Positions 1 to 8,294 of a stretch of 34,334 bases of DNA are shown one piece after another. The position numbers and the translations under genes were made by a program. The DNA lies in NCBI GenBank assembly GCA_902462325.1, contig CABQBF010000008.1:1-34334 (forward strand). Reading direction: 5' to 3'. Position 1 is the stretch's first letter, and the number at the start of each line of letters is the position of its first letter. The notes below the pieces were generated by a model. It worked only from the letters and a program-made list of their open reading frames with translations. It was not told the origin of the DNA and ran no database searches. Origin of the DNA: an uncultured Peptococcaceae bacterium. GTDB lineage: Bacteria > Bacillota > Peptococcia > Peptococcales > Peptococcaceae.

Positions 1-777
1 GAACGAGCCCGTGTCGATGCCGACGATGATTATACCTTGATTATTATTGACGTGCCTTATCGGGAAGAGGAAGACGGGCGCGACGCTTATGGCACAGTGC
101 CAATGGCGATTATTTTAGGCGATAAAAAACAAAAATATATTATCACCATTTGTTTGCGGGAGATGCCATTACTGGAAGATTTCCGCAGTGGAAAAATAAA
201 AAAATTCTACACGTATAAGAAAACGCGGTTCATCATTCAACTGTTGTACCGCAACGCTACTTACTATCTGCAATATCTGCGTATGTTGGAGCGTTCCAGT
301 GGACGCATTGAACAGGAACTGCACAAATCTACCCGTAATGAGGAATTGTTTCAGTTGTTGAGCTTGGATAAATCTCTGGTATATCTGAGCAATTCTCTGC
401 GAGCCAATGAACTTGTATTGGAACGGTTGATGCGTTTAGAGGGCGTGAAAAAATATCCAGAGGATGAAGAGCTTTTGGAGGATGCCATTGTCGAAAATAA
501 GCAGGCCATCGAGATGGCGAATGTGTACAGCAGCATTTTGGATGTTACCATGGAAGCCTACAGTTCTGTGATTTCCAACAATTTGAACTCGGTGATGAAA
601 GTGCTGACTTCCATTACCATTATCATGACCATTCCTACTATGATATTCAGTTTTTTCGGCATGAATGTGCCATTGCCGTGGCAAAACAGCGCCACCGGCT
701 CCGTAGCGATTTGTACCGTATCGTTAACAGTGGTAGGTATAGCAGCTATTGTGATGCATTGGAAGAAATTATTTTAG
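1..777 (+). CDS. corA: CorA-family divalent cation transporter, 3' part
   Basis: The reading frame is open from base 1, so the start lies upstream; about 258 codons are visible. The visible part is a long, charged, helical cytoplasmic region followed by two membrane segments at the C-terminus. The first ends in the family signature Gly-Met-Asn (bases 658-666, within SFFGMNVP) and the second is followed by a short basic tail (HWKKLF). This is the layout of CorA-type pentameric Mg2+/Co2+ channels, where the GMN motif forms the pore selectivity ring. The loop after GMN is PLPWQNS rather than the acidic MPEL-type loop of classical CorA, so it may belong to a divergent CorA branch and its ion preference is not certain. 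A strong hairpin terminator follows the stop directly. Confidence 0.9.
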   Translation, partial: ERARVDADDDYTLIIIDVPYREEEDGRDAYGTVPMAIILGDKKQKYIITICLREMPLLEDFRSGKIKKFYTYKKTRFIIQLLYRNATYYLQYLRMLERSSGRIEQELHKSTRNEELFQLLSLDKSLVYLSNSLRANELVLERLMRLEGVKKYPEDEELLEDAIVENKQAIEMANVYSSILDVTMEAYSSVISNNLNSVMKVLTSITIIMTIPTMIFSFFGMNVPLPWQNSATGSVAICTVSLTVVGIAAIVMHWKKLF

Positions 778-791
778 CATAGCAATCTTTT

Positions 792-822
792 AACTGCCGT
801 AGTCCGTTGCGGCAGTTTTTTT
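792..822 (+). terminator. Rho-independent terminator of corA
   Basis: A perfect 8-bp stem AACTGCCG/CGGCAGTT (792-799 with 810-817) is followed by a run of T, 15 bases after the corA stop. Confidence 0.9.
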
Positions 823-852
823 GAAAATAACATGAATTGAAAAACGAATGAA

Positions 853-890
853 TGAAAAAAGCAAGGTGCAGTTTCGTGGGAGCCTTGCTT
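853..890 (-). terminator. Terminator of the BclA-C-like gene
   Basis: Read on the minus strand, stem AAGCAAGG/CCTTGCTT (883-890 with 859-866) runs into a T-rich tail. It lies about 40 bases past the stop of the minus-strand gene. Confidence 0.75.
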
Positions 891-930
891 TCTTCGCGTT
901 TGTGCTGTTTTCACAAATTGGGGATAACTG

Positions 931-1407
931 TCAGCATTTTGCCAACTGGGTAATGCTCAAAGAAGCTACGGTTTCTGTTGCCGCTCCAGTGATGGTAATC
1001 AGACTGGAAGAGGACAGCCGCAAAGCGATTGGCGCGTCAGTTTCTAAGATAGCCTGTGCCGTTACAGTATGGGGCGTATCGGTAGCTGTTTTCGCTACAG
1101 CACGCACAGTACTTGCCATATTTTGCCGGTTTACCTGTAAGGCAAAGGTGGTGTTTACAGCTACAGCAGCCGGAATATTGATCACATAGGTGACTAGATA
1201 AACACCGGGCTTTAAAATTTGAAAGGTGCTGCCATCGGAATAAAAATCTCCGTTGGATTGGGCAGCAACTTCCGGTAGCGCGACGCCGTCAAAGGGCGCG
1301 CTGTTGGACAGCAAATTGGTCTGATAATACAGTGCGTAAGCCATTAGTTCACGCTCCGATTGATGGGGCGGCGGACAACATGGCTTGTAGCATGATTTTT
1401 CCTTCAT
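931..1407 (-). CDS. BclA C-terminal-like (C1q/TNF-like jelly roll) surface protein
   Basis: 158 residues. The N-terminus is short and rich in Cys and Pro (KSCYKPCCPPPHQ). The rest is a beta-rich domain with the sequence style of the C-terminal domain of BclA, the collagen-like glycoprotein of Bacillus exosporium: a G-D-F-Y-S-D-G-S-T-F segment, then LKPGVYLVTYVINI, then alternating Ala/Thr/Ser strands ending SLSITQL. Such domains trimerise and sit on spore or cell surfaces. No collagen-like Gly-X-Y region and no signal peptide are visible. The start at 1407 has a strong AGGAGG-type site; an upstream in-frame ATG would add 19 residues but lacks one. A spore-coat role is inference from the family only. 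Confidence 0.7.
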   Translation of the reverse strand: MKEKSCYKPCCPPPHQSERELMAYALYYQTNLLSNSAPFDGVALPEVAAQSNGDFYSDGSTFQILKPGVYLVTYVINIPAAVAVNTTFALQVNRQNMASTVRAVAKTATDTPHTVTAQAILETDAPIALRLSSSSLITITGAATETVASLSITQLAKC

Positions 1408-1487
1408 GATAATTTCCTCCTGTGAGAATAAAATGGTGAGCCAGTAATAGTTTATGTGGAGCAACTTTGTTTGGTGCGCAGCATGAT

Positions 1488-1516
1488 TTGACGCTTTCTG
1501 GCAGAAAGGCTATAAT
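1488..1516 (+). promoter_or_regulatory. SigmaA-type promoter of the barnase/barstar genes, with a palindrome in the spacer
   Basis: TTGACG, a 17-base spacer and a perfect TATAAT. The spacer contains the perfect inverted repeat CTTTCTG-G-CAGAAAG (1494-1508), a candidate operator. The barnase-like start codon is 37 bases downstream of the -10 box. Confidence 0.85.
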
Positions 1517-1552
1517 GAAGAACACAGTATAAGAAGATGAGGAGAGGACGAT

Positions 1553-2023
1553 ATGAAACGATTTTGGCGCAATCCATATCTACGCGTGTTATTTATGTTG
1601 CTTCTGCTGGCAGGGGTATTGTGTACCGCTTGTACATCGAGCGTTGCTTCTGACTATGACCAACCAACATCAGATGCCGCATTGGCTGAAGATGGCTGGT
1701 ATACGGAGTCTCAGGAGGTGGCCGATTATCTGCACGTCTATGGGCATTTGCCAGATAATTTTATCACCAAAAATGAAGCCAAAAAGCTGGGTTGGGATAA
1801 TCAGGCCGGCAATTTGGATGAGGTGGCGCCGGATATGAGTATCGGCGGTGATTTGTTCGGCAACCGAGAAGGTTTGCTGCCGGAGAAAGACGGACGGAAG
1901 TATTATGAATGTGATGTCAATTATGAGGGGGGCTATCGCAATGGTGAGCGGGTTATTTATTCTAATGACGGTTTGATTTTTTACACTGCTGACCATTACA
2001 AGAGTTTTGAGCAACTATATTAG
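1553..2023 (+). CDS. Barnase-type guanyl-preferring ribonuclease, exported
   Basis: 156 residues. Residues 1-30 are a basic start plus hydrophobic segment (RVLFMLLLLAGVLC) with a Cys-rich end, either a Sec signal or a non-canonical lipobox. From about residue 55 the protein follows Bacillus barnase closely: VADYL, LPDNFITK, GNL-EVAP-SIGGD-F-NREG-LP, and IYS-D-LI-YTADHY. By alignment the catalytic set is complete: Lys73 (barnase Lys27), Glu119 (Glu73), Arg129 (Arg83), Arg133 (Arg87) and His148 (His102). The enzyme would cleave RNA outside the cell, as a toxin or scavenger. The gene for its inhibitor follows 27 bases after the stop. A strong promoter with an operator-like palindrome drives it. 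Confidence 0.95.
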   Translation: MKRFWRNPYLRVLFMLLLLAGVLCTACTSSVASDYDQPTSDAALAEDGWYTESQEVADYLHVYGHLPDNFITKNEAKKLGWDNQAGNLDEVAPDMSIGGDLFGNREGLLPEKDGRKYYECDVNYEGGYRNGERVIYSNDGLIFYTADHYKSFEQLY

Positions 2024-2050
2024 CATGCGGGAAAAGGAGTATTGAACAAT

Positions 2051-2320
2051 ATGGAATTACGATTAAACGGCGAGGTATTGACAAACCGGCAACAGCTTCA
2101 TGCAGCCATTGCTCAACAGTTGCATTTGCCTGACTATTACGGAGAAAATTTGGATGCATTATGGGATGTTCTGAACAGTTGGAATGAACCTCTGCAGATT
2201 GTGATAGAAAACAGTAGTTGTATGGTTAGCAGCTTAGGCAGTTATGGAGAAGTGGTTTTGCAGTTGCTGCAGGAGGCGCAGGAGGAAAATAAAATGATTG
2301 GGATAGAATATAAAGCATGA
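2051..2320 (+). CDS. Barstar-family ribonuclease inhibitor
   Basis: 89 residues, about the size of barstar (90). The core LPDYYGENLDALWDVL matches the barstar helix that plugs the barnase active site; counting from this start the aspartates of that helix are Asp35 and Asp39, the positions known to bind barnase. It should protect the cytoplasm from the neighbouring nuclease before export. The ATG at 2051 is chosen because AAAGGAG (2033-2039) lies 11 bases before it; a TTG at 2042 is too close to that site. Co-transcribed with the nuclease gene. Confidence 0.93.
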   Translation: MELRLNGEVLTNRQQLHAAIAQQLHLPDYYGENLDALWDVLNSWNEPLQIVIENSSCMVSSLGSYGEVVLQLLQEAQEENKMIGIEYKA

Positions 2321-2378
2321 TGGAGATATTTTATGTATGCAGACATACCAATTTCAGCAGAAAGCAGGAGAAAAGAGA

Positions 2379-2972
2379 ATGTTAACTCATCAGTTGTTAT
2401 CGCCGGAGCAGGTAGCAGATATTTTTCATACGCACATGCAGCAGGATTTTCCTCCGGCAGAGGTGAAACCTCTGGCTGTGTTGCACGATTTGATGCGGCG
2501 TGGTGTGTATGCGCCCTATGGGTGGTTCGATGAAACCGGAGCTTTGATGGCATATACCTTTTTTGTAAAAGCGCCGCAGGGTGAAATTTTACTTTTGGAC
2601 TATTTTGCTGTGTGCAGTTCGTATCGCAGTCACGGTTATGGCAGTCAGTGTTTGGCACAAATGATGACGTTATATCAAGGAGCGAAGGGTATTCTGGCTG
2701 AAGTAGAAGACCCGACCAAAAGCAACTCAGCGGAGGAAGAAAAAATCCGTACTAGGCGGGTGGCTTTTTATCAGCGGAATGGCCTGCGGCAAACTACAGT
2801 ACGTTCGGTGCTGTTCGGCGTGCCTTATGTGATGCACTATTATCCGCTTGCGGCCGATTGTGATGATAAACAGTTACAACAAGAGTTGGAAGCAATTTAT
2901 CATACTTTGTTTCCGCAAAAGGTTTATGAGGCCCATGCTAAAATCTGGCGCGTGGAAAGCGGGGCGCAGTGA
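2379..2972 (+). CDS. GNAT-family N-acetyltransferase
   Basis: 197 residues. The central part shows the GNAT acetyl-CoA loop R-S-H-G-Y-G followed by a helix (SQCLAQMMTLY), preceded by a beta strand (GEILLLDYFAV); later comes the family's RVAFYQRNGL strand-helix element. The substrate cannot be read from sequence. The ATG at 2379 has AGGAG 8 bases upstream; an alternative ATG at 2337 would add 14 residues with a weaker site. It lies 58 bases after barstar and ends 3 bases before the transporter gene, so the four genes are probably one transcript. Confidence 0.85.
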   Translation: MLTHQLLSPEQVADIFHTHMQQDFPPAEVKPLAVLHDLMRRGVYAPYGWFDETGALMAYTFFVKAPQGEILLLDYFAVCSSYRSHGYGSQCLAQMMTLYQGAKGILAEVEDPTKSNSAEEEKIRTRRVAFYQRNGLRQTTVRSVLFGVPYVMHYYPLAADCDDKQLQQELEAIYHTLFPQKVYEAHAKIWRVESGAQ

Positions 2973-2975
2973 GAA

Positions 2976-3905
2976 GTGGAGAAGAGTTTTTTACAGCGGG
3001 GGCCGGTGATTATTTTACTGGCCTTGCTTTGCACAATTTTATGGGGCACAGCTTATCCGGCGGTAAAAATCGGTTATGCTTTGTTTGCAATAGATGCCGC
3101 CGATGGATTTGGGAAGCTGTTATTTGCCGGATTGCGATTTACTTTGGCAGGTTTGATGACATTGGCTGTCAGTGTAGTGCTGCAAAAGCGTTTGGTAATT
3201 CCGCAGCGCAGGCATTGGGGCGGCATTGCACAGTTGGGTTTGGTTCAAACCACCGGCCAGTATATCTTCTTTTATCTGGGTTTGGCTAATACCACTGGTG
3301 TAAAGGGTTCCATTTTATATGCGTTAGCCACGTTCTTTGTGGTAATTTTTGCACATTTCTTGTTCCCTGATGATAAGATGACTTTACAGAAAATTTTTGG
3401 TTGTTGTATTGGCTTTGCCGGTGTCGTGTTGATTACTTTAGAGGACGGCGGCTTAGGTGGTGGCTTTGCTTGGACGGGGGAAGGCTTCATCATGCTTTCT
3501 ACGCTTTCTTCCGCTTTGGGTTCCATTATCAGCCGGCAGGTGACACAAGGACAAGATCCTGTGGTGATTACCGGCTATCAGCTCACCGGCGGCGGATTGG
3601 TGTTAATCTTGCTGGGCCTTTTGGGGCATGGTCAGTTTGGCGCTGTAACAGCGCAAGGCTTGTTGTTGCTGACATATATGGCATTTTTGTCGGCGGCAGC
3701 TTTTACCGGGTGGACCATGTTACTGAAATATAATCCGGCCAGCAAGATTGCTGTATATAATTTTCTGATTCCCATCTTTGGGACGACCTTTTCGGTGATG
3801 TTCCTGCATGAATCTATCTTTAATCTGCGTAGTTTGTTGGCGTTGGGATTGGCATGCAGCGGTATTTATATTGTCAATAAGGAATTCAAACGGACAATGG
3901 AGTAA
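2976..3905 (+). CDS. EamA/DMT-family transporter (10 membrane helices)
   Basis: 309 residues with two homologous halves of about five hydrophobic segments each, the layout of the EamA (DUF6) drug/metabolite transporter family. Visible family features are ILWGTAYPAVKIGY in helix 1, the FAGVVLITLEDG loop closing the first half, and LIPIFGTTFSVMFLHES near the end. Members export amino acids, metabolites or drugs; the substrate here is unknown. The start is GTG at 2976, 3 bases after the acetyltransferase stop, so translation may be coupled. A Lys/Arg-rich C-terminus (KEFKRTME) fits a cytoplasmic end. Confidence 0.88.
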   Translation: MEKSFLQRGPVIILLALLCTILWGTAYPAVKIGYALFAIDAADGFGKLLFAGLRFTLAGLMTLAVSVVLQKRLVIPQRRHWGGIAQLGLVQTTGQYIFFYLGLANTTGVKGSILYALATFFVVIFAHFLFPDDKMTLQKIFGCCIGFAGVVLITLEDGGLGGGFAWTGEGFIMLSTLSSALGSIISRQVTQGQDPVVITGYQLTGGGLVLILLGLLGHGQFGAVTAQGLLLLTYMAFLSAAAFTGWTMLLKYNPASKIAVYNFLIPIFGTTFSVMFLHESIFNLRSLLALGLACSGIYIVNKEFKRTME

Positions 3906-4249
3906 TGTTTTGGGAAGAGGTTGTTTTCAAGTTGGCTTGTTTGCAAAGCATTTTTTCTGATAAGATTTTTTAAGTCCGGCATAGAGGATTCTTATAGATT
4001 TTTAGGCATAGTAATTTGTTACAATGGGGTAAGTAATCGTAAGCTTGAAACCATTACAAAGCTTAATTTAATGAAAGAGAAAAGAAGCGGATTTTCACCG
4101 AGTTGCGCTTCTTTTCTTTTTTTGTATGAGAGGTTTTATGTATGGAACGAATGGATAATTGATCATAAGAAAGATTATTTTGCTGCTTTTTTGTCCAGGA
4201 ACTGCTACAATAAGAGGTAAAAGCGGATAACGTACAGGAGGCGGTTGGA
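3906..4249 (+). other. Intergenic region between EamA and cobM
   Basis: No convincing gene. It holds the hairpin terminator at 4078-4124 and, just before cobM, an extended -10 element (TGC-TACAAT, 4203-4211) without a good -35. I looked for a cobalamin riboswitch ahead of cobM and saw no B12-box-like sequence. Confidence 0.6.
4078..4124 (+). terminator. Rho-independent terminator after the EamA gene
   Basis: A 12-bp perfect stem AGAAAAGAAGCG/CGCTTCTTTTCT (4078-4089 with 4106-4117) with a 16-base loop, followed by a run of T. Confidence 0.88.
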
Positions 4250-5038
4250 TTGATTTATTTTGTGGGGGCAGGCTGCGGTGCGCCCGATTTGATTACCGTG
4301 CGGGGGCAACGATTGCTGGAGCAGGCTGATGTGGTCATTTATGCCGGTTCGTTGGTAAATCCGGCTTTGTTGGAGGTTTGTAAGCCGCAGTGCCGGATTT
4401 ATAACAGCGCTGAAATGACGCTGGATGAAATATTGCAGGTGATGACAGAGGCGGCTGACAAGTTGGTGGTGCGGCTGCATACAGGGGATCCTAGTTTGTA
4501 TGGCGCTATTCAAGAGCAGATAGATGCGTTGGACAACTTGGGAATGGCCTATGAAGTGTGCCCTGGTGTCAGCAGCATGAGCGGCGCTGCCGCTGCGCTA
4601 AAGCGGGAATATACTTTGCCCGGCGTATCGCAGTCGGTGATTGTGTGTCGTATGGAAGGCCGCACAGCGGTGCCGGAGCGGGAACAACTGGCGGCTTTGG
4701 CAGCCCATCAGGCGACCATGGTCATTTTTTTGAGCGCAGGGCTTACCCAACAGGTGCAGGCTGCCTTATTGGCTGGCGGCTATGCTGCCGATACACCGGC
4801 AGCTATCGTTTACAAAGCTAGTTGGCCCGATGAGGCCATCTATCGCTGCACAGTGGGCACTTTGGCAGCTACAGCGCAAGCAAATGCCATCAGCAAAACA
4901 GCGCTATTGTTGGTAGGTTCTTTTTTGGATAGCCGCTATGAATTATCTCGTTTATATGCGGCCGATTTTGCTACCGCATACCGGCCTGTAAAAGAGCAGA
5001 AACAGAAAAATGGCGGTGATGGCTATGAAGAAAATTAA
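4250..5038 (+). CDS. cobM: Precorrin-4/cobalt-precorrin-4 C11-methyltransferase
   Basis: 262 residues, the normal length of CobM/CbiF. It transfers a methyl group from S-adenosylmethionine to C11 of the corrin ring in cobalamin synthesis. The N-terminus VGAGCGAPDLITVRGQRLL is the first SAM-methyltransferase signature of the tetrapyrrole methylase family; LHTGDPSLYGAIQEQ carries the second motif, and CPGVSSMSGAAAAL is typical of the C11 enzyme. The start is TTG at 4250 with AGGAGG 7 bases upstream. It overlaps the start region of cbiG, the next pathway gene. Because CbiG is present, the anaerobic, cobalt-early route is meant (name cbiF equally valid). Confidence 0.95.
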   Translation: MIYFVGAGCGAPDLITVRGQRLLEQADVVIYAGSLVNPALLEVCKPQCRIYNSAEMTLDEILQVMTEAADKLVVRLHTGDPSLYGAIQEQIDALDNLGMAYEVCPGVSSMSGAAAALKREYTLPGVSQSVIVCRMEGRTAVPEREQLAALAAHQATMVIFLSAGLTQQVQAALLAGGYAADTPAAIVYKASWPDEAIYRCTVGTLAATAQANAISKTALLLVGSFLDSRYELSRLYAADFATAYRPVKEQKQKNGGDGYEEN

Positions 5039-6065
5039 TGCGGCCTTGCTCGCTTGCAGTCCTCAAGGCGGCGCCATGGCTGCCAAGCTGAAGCAGGCAG
5101 AGAATTGGCAGGATTGCCCTGTTTATTTGCCTGCGCGGTATTGTCAGGCTGCAGAGGCTGGCGTGCATGGTTATGGGAGTTTAGCGCAATTGGTGCGGCA
5201 GTTGTTTGCGCAATATGATTGCCTGGTGTTTTTTTGTGCCTGTGGGATTGCGGTGCGGATGATTGGGCCATTATTGCGCGGTAAATATTTGGATCCGGCA
5301 GTGGTGGTTTGTGATGAAGGCGGCAAGTTTGCTATTTCACTGTTATCTGGTCATATGGGCGGCGCCAATGGGTTTACCGCTGAAATTGCCGATGCGCTAG
5401 ATGCTGTGCCGGTAATTACCACTGCCACCGATGTGCATGGAGTATTTGCGGTGGATAGTTGGGCTAAGACGCAGCAGTTATATATGGAGGAAAAACAACT
5501 GGTGAAAGAAATCTCGTCCCGTTTATTGCAGGGTGAATTGGTCGGCTTTTTCAGCGATTATCGTTGGAAAGGAACTCTGCCTGCCGGCTTGAAGCAAAAT
5601 GGAGATTGCCAATGGGGGATTTGTGTGTCGGCGGAAACAAAGCAGCCTTTTTTACATACACTGCATTTGCGGCCCCGCAATTTGGTGCTAGGTATAGGCT
5701 GCCGCAAAGGTATCACGGCAGAACAATTGGAGCAAGCCTTTCGGCAAATGTTGGAGCAATATCCGATCAAAGAAAAACGCATCGGTGCAGCGGCCTCCAT
5801 TGACTTGAAGCAGCAGGAGGCTGGTTTATTGGCCTGGACAGCGCAGAAAAAGCTGCCGATATTCTTTTATACAGCGGAGCAATTACAGCACGTTTCAGGC
5901 GCTTTTACGCCGTCTGCTTTTGTGCAGCAAATCGCTGGTGTAGACAATGTCTGTGAGCGAAGCGCGGCGCTGGCCAGCAACGGCGGACGGAGAATTGTGT
6001 CCAAACAGAAATTGGATGGAGTTACCATGGCGATTTACGAAAAAGCAGTGGAACTATCGTTTTAA
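5025..6065 (+). CDS. cbiG: Cobalt-precorrin-5A hydrolase
   Basis: 346 residues. CbiG opens the delta-lactone of cobalt-precorrin-5A and releases acetaldehyde (two carbons), the ring-contraction step of anaerobic B12 synthesis. The N-terminal and central domains show F-F-C-A-C-G-I-A-V-R and the family signature LLSGHMGGANGFTAEIA; the C-terminal domain begins LVLGIGCRKG and ends in the usual N-V-CERSAAL segment. It overlaps cobM by 14 bases. The start at 5025 (MKKINAALLAC) fits the family; in-frame ATGs at 5010 and 5019 are possible. The two genes stand alone, so the rest of the pathway must be elsewhere. Confidence 0.94.
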   Translation: MKKINAALLACSPQGGAMAAKLKQAENWQDCPVYLPARYCQAAEAGVHGYGSLAQLVRQLFAQYDCLVFFCACGIAVRMIGPLLRGKYLDPAVVVCDEGGKFAISLLSGHMGGANGFTAEIADALDAVPVITTATDVHGVFAVDSWAKTQQLYMEEKQLVKEISSRLLQGELVGFFSDYRWKGTLPAGLKQNGDCQWGICVSAETKQPFLHTLHLRPRNLVLGIGCRKGITAEQLEQAFRQMLEQYPIKEKRIGAAASIDLKQQEAGLLAWTAQKKLPIFFYTAEQLQHVSGAFTPSAFVQQIAGVDNVCERSAALASNGGRRIVSKQKLDGVTMAIYEKAVELSF

Positions 6066-6094
6066 GTCAAGTCAAAAGATTGATGAATTGCAGC

Positions 6095-6128
6095 AAAAGA
6101 GGATGCCCTTTTTCGGACATCCTCTTTT
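6095..6128. terminator. Bidirectional terminator between cbiG and the SLC13 gene
   Basis: A perfect 11-bp stem AAAAGAGGATG/CATCCTCTTTT (6095-6105 with 6118-6128) with A/T flanks on both sides. It lies between two convergent genes and can serve both. Confidence 0.88.
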
Positions 6129-6164
6129 AGTATAGATGGATTCAAATTATCAAATGGTACAATT

Positions 6165-7688
6165 TTATGCACCAATTACAGCCAATAATAATTTACATAA
6201 TGGATAACCAATAAAACTGTACAATAATAATGTTACAACGCACATTGGAAAACCAATTTTAAAAATTTCGCTGGTGCTGTAAATATCTTTGCGACCATGC
6301 ATCATACTACCATGTGGGGAAGCAGATGGCGTCAACATAGCTACAAATACCATTAAAACGATACCCATAGCAACAGGGATTGGGTCGATATTCATCTGCT
6401 GGCAGAATGCCAAAGCGACTGGCAACAATGTAACAGCCATTGCAGCATTGTTAGCAAAGTTGGTGATAATTAGCGCAACGGTGAACATCAGCAATACAAA
6501 TAACCATTCCGGTCTACCGCCTAAAATTGGCTGCAGTGCCTGAACCAAGAAGTTTACAACCCCTGTTTCGCTGTTGGCTAATGAGTTTGCACCATATACA
6601 GCGGCAGCAATCATGAAGAAAATACCCCAGTTCATTTGTTTGTAAGCTACTTCTTTAAAATCCAGCAGCGGTTTGCCGTTCCATTTTACAATAACAAAGA
6701 TTAAAGTCCAGAATACCGTTACGCCTAAAGTTCCCATGGTGGTTAATAAATCAGATACAGGGTTGCCTTTTACAAAGTTTGGCAGCAACAGCATAATCAG
6801 ATATAACGGAATCATGTACAAGTATGCTCTCTGCTGGAAATTCATTGGAGGCAGTTGTATTTGCACTTCAATTTGAGATGGGTTAACAGCTTTCAGTTTG
6901 CTGACGTCTACACGCAGAACAAATTTTAAAGCTAGCAGATAAACGGCCATAACTAAGGTTGTCATAATTAAGTCTAACAACATATAAGAAAGCATTGGAA
7001 CCTGCATAGGATTGCCCATGGATTCTGTCATAGCAGCAAATGCACTGATTGGAACTAACTGTGCGCCCATAAATGGGAAAAATGGCTGTGCCAATGTAGA
7101 TACTAAGAACATCCCTACAAAGAAGTAAGGCCAAATTTGGTCGCAGCGTTCAATTTTTAAGGTTTCCATCAAGCCCAATGCAATCGGCCATAGAATAATC
7201 AATTCGGTGATTGGGCTAACCAAAGCGGACAGTACAAAGCAGCACGCATAGAAAACTGCTAGAAATACATAAGGACGGCCGGCAAAGATCCTTTTGGTCA
7301 GGAACCATTTGGCAATATATTCAGTATCGCCAACTTCAGATACAGCGCCGAATAAAACCATTGAGAACAAGGTTAACAGCACAGTGTCAGCACCTACAGC
7401 GTTTAACCATACGGCTTTCATGCCTGCATAGCCTTCTCCGGCATAACCTGCCATACCAAACATGAACAAACCCCAGATACTTGGCCACATGGTGTCGACC
7501 ATGGTCCACAAATAAATCATACCAATAAATGTCCCTACGCACCGCATCCCTAATGCCGTGATTGGCTCAATCGGGGGAATGATCCAGAAGATTGCGGTGA
7601 TTGCAAATGCAATTAGGGTGTGAACATAGTACATGTAATCCTTTTTCTTCTTGTTTGGATTACATTCAACCGCTTTGTCTTGAGACAT
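6165..7688 (-). CDS. SLC13/DASS-family anion permease
   Basis: 507 residues with about a dozen hydrophobic segments. It has the two-repeat organisation of divalent anion:Na+ symporters, with hairpin-loop regions around VSPITELIILWPIAL in the first half and FANNAAMAVTLLPVAL plus TPSASPHG in the second. Family members take up di- and tricarboxylates or sulfate with sodium; the substrate here is not readable. The start at 7688 (MSQDKAVECN) has AAAGGAG upstream; an upstream in-frame ATG at 7715 would add 9 residues containing the binding site. Divergent from, and in sequence clearly different from, the SLC13-type gene at 8295. Confidence 0.87.
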   Translation of the reverse strand: MSQDKAVECNPNKKKKDYMYYVHTLIAFAITAIFWIIPPIEPITALGMRCVGTFIGMIYLWTMVDTMWPSIWGLFMFGMAGYAGEGYAGMKAVWLNAVGADTVLLTLFSMVLFGAVSEVGDTEYIAKWFLTKRIFAGRPYVFLAVFYACCFVLSALVSPITELIILWPIALGLMETLKIERCDQIWPYFFVGMFLVSTLAQPFFPFMGAQLVPISAFAAMTESMGNPMQVPMLSYMLLDLIMTTLVMAVYLLALKFVLRVDVSKLKAVNPSQIEVQIQLPPMNFQQRAYLYMIPLYLIMLLLPNFVKGNPVSDLLTTMGTLGVTVFWTLIFVIVKWNGKPLLDFKEVAYKQMNWGIFFMIAAAVYGANSLANSETGVVNFLVQALQPILGGRPEWLFVLLMFTVALIITNFANNAAMAVTLLPVALAFCQQMNIDPIPVAMGIVLMVFVAMLTPSASPHGSMMHGRKDIYSTSEIFKIGFPMCVVTLLLYSFIGYPLCKLLLAVIGA

Positions 7689-8294
7689 ACTCAACACTCC
7701 TTTAAAATGTATCATAATTTCCCGAACAACGTTTGATAACCGGCAGAAACTTTATGAAAAATATTCTGTACAACATATTAAAGATAATTACGAAATAGAA
7801 CGAACCGCAAGGGAAACCGTGGCAGGTTCTAAAACTTATAATTCATGAAGTAAATACAGGATATTTTATAAAATCCATAGATTATATAAACGTTTTCTAT
7901 CTGGATTTAGAATACAACAAAAATTTGGTTTGCGGAATAAGAAGGTCTTTATATGGGGCCATAGATAAGGTCAATGGGCGAAAAAAATCCTTTTGTAAAG
8001 CCTTTTGTGGGATTTATGTGAAAAATAAAAGAAACTAAGATTTTTTATTTGGAAGTGTCTGTTGATAAAAGGAAAGGCAAGAGTATATTTCGAGGAAAAG
8101 AGTTATATTTACATTTTGTTAAGGTAGAGGTATTGCTTAAAGCGACTATAAGGATATAGATTTTCTTTATATGCTGGATTTTATATAGAAATTGTGAGTT
8201 GGACAAAAAAATTATTTATAGATATTATGAAAATATGAAAGCTGCAGCAGAAAATTTCATTTATGAAAATAAATTTGATATGGAGGAAGTTAAT
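7689..8294. promoter_or_regulatory. Long AT-rich divergent regulatory region
   Basis: About 600 bases between two divergent transporter genes, with no credible coding frame. Candidate elements for the rightward operon are TTGATA-N16-TATATT (8062-8089) and a weaker TTGCTT/TATAGA pair around 8132-8159. An imperfect inverted repeat (AAATCC...AGAT with ATCT...GGATTT, about 7870-7910) and GAACC/GGTTC (7801-7829) are possible protein sites. I cannot assign a regulator; the LysR gene at 14018 is the nearest candidate. Confidence 0.45.

Noticed and set aside
848..1189. Open frame antisense to the BclA-C-like gene
   Set aside because: Shadow of the minus-strand gene; no ribosome site and no family resemblance.
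3921..4220. Open frame of 99 codons on the plus strand
   Set aside because: It has no ribosome site, runs through the 12-bp terminator hairpin, and its composition is not protein-like.
4000..4249. Possible cobalamin riboswitch before cobM
   Set aside because: No B12-box-like conserved sequence; the region holds a terminator and a weak promoter instead.
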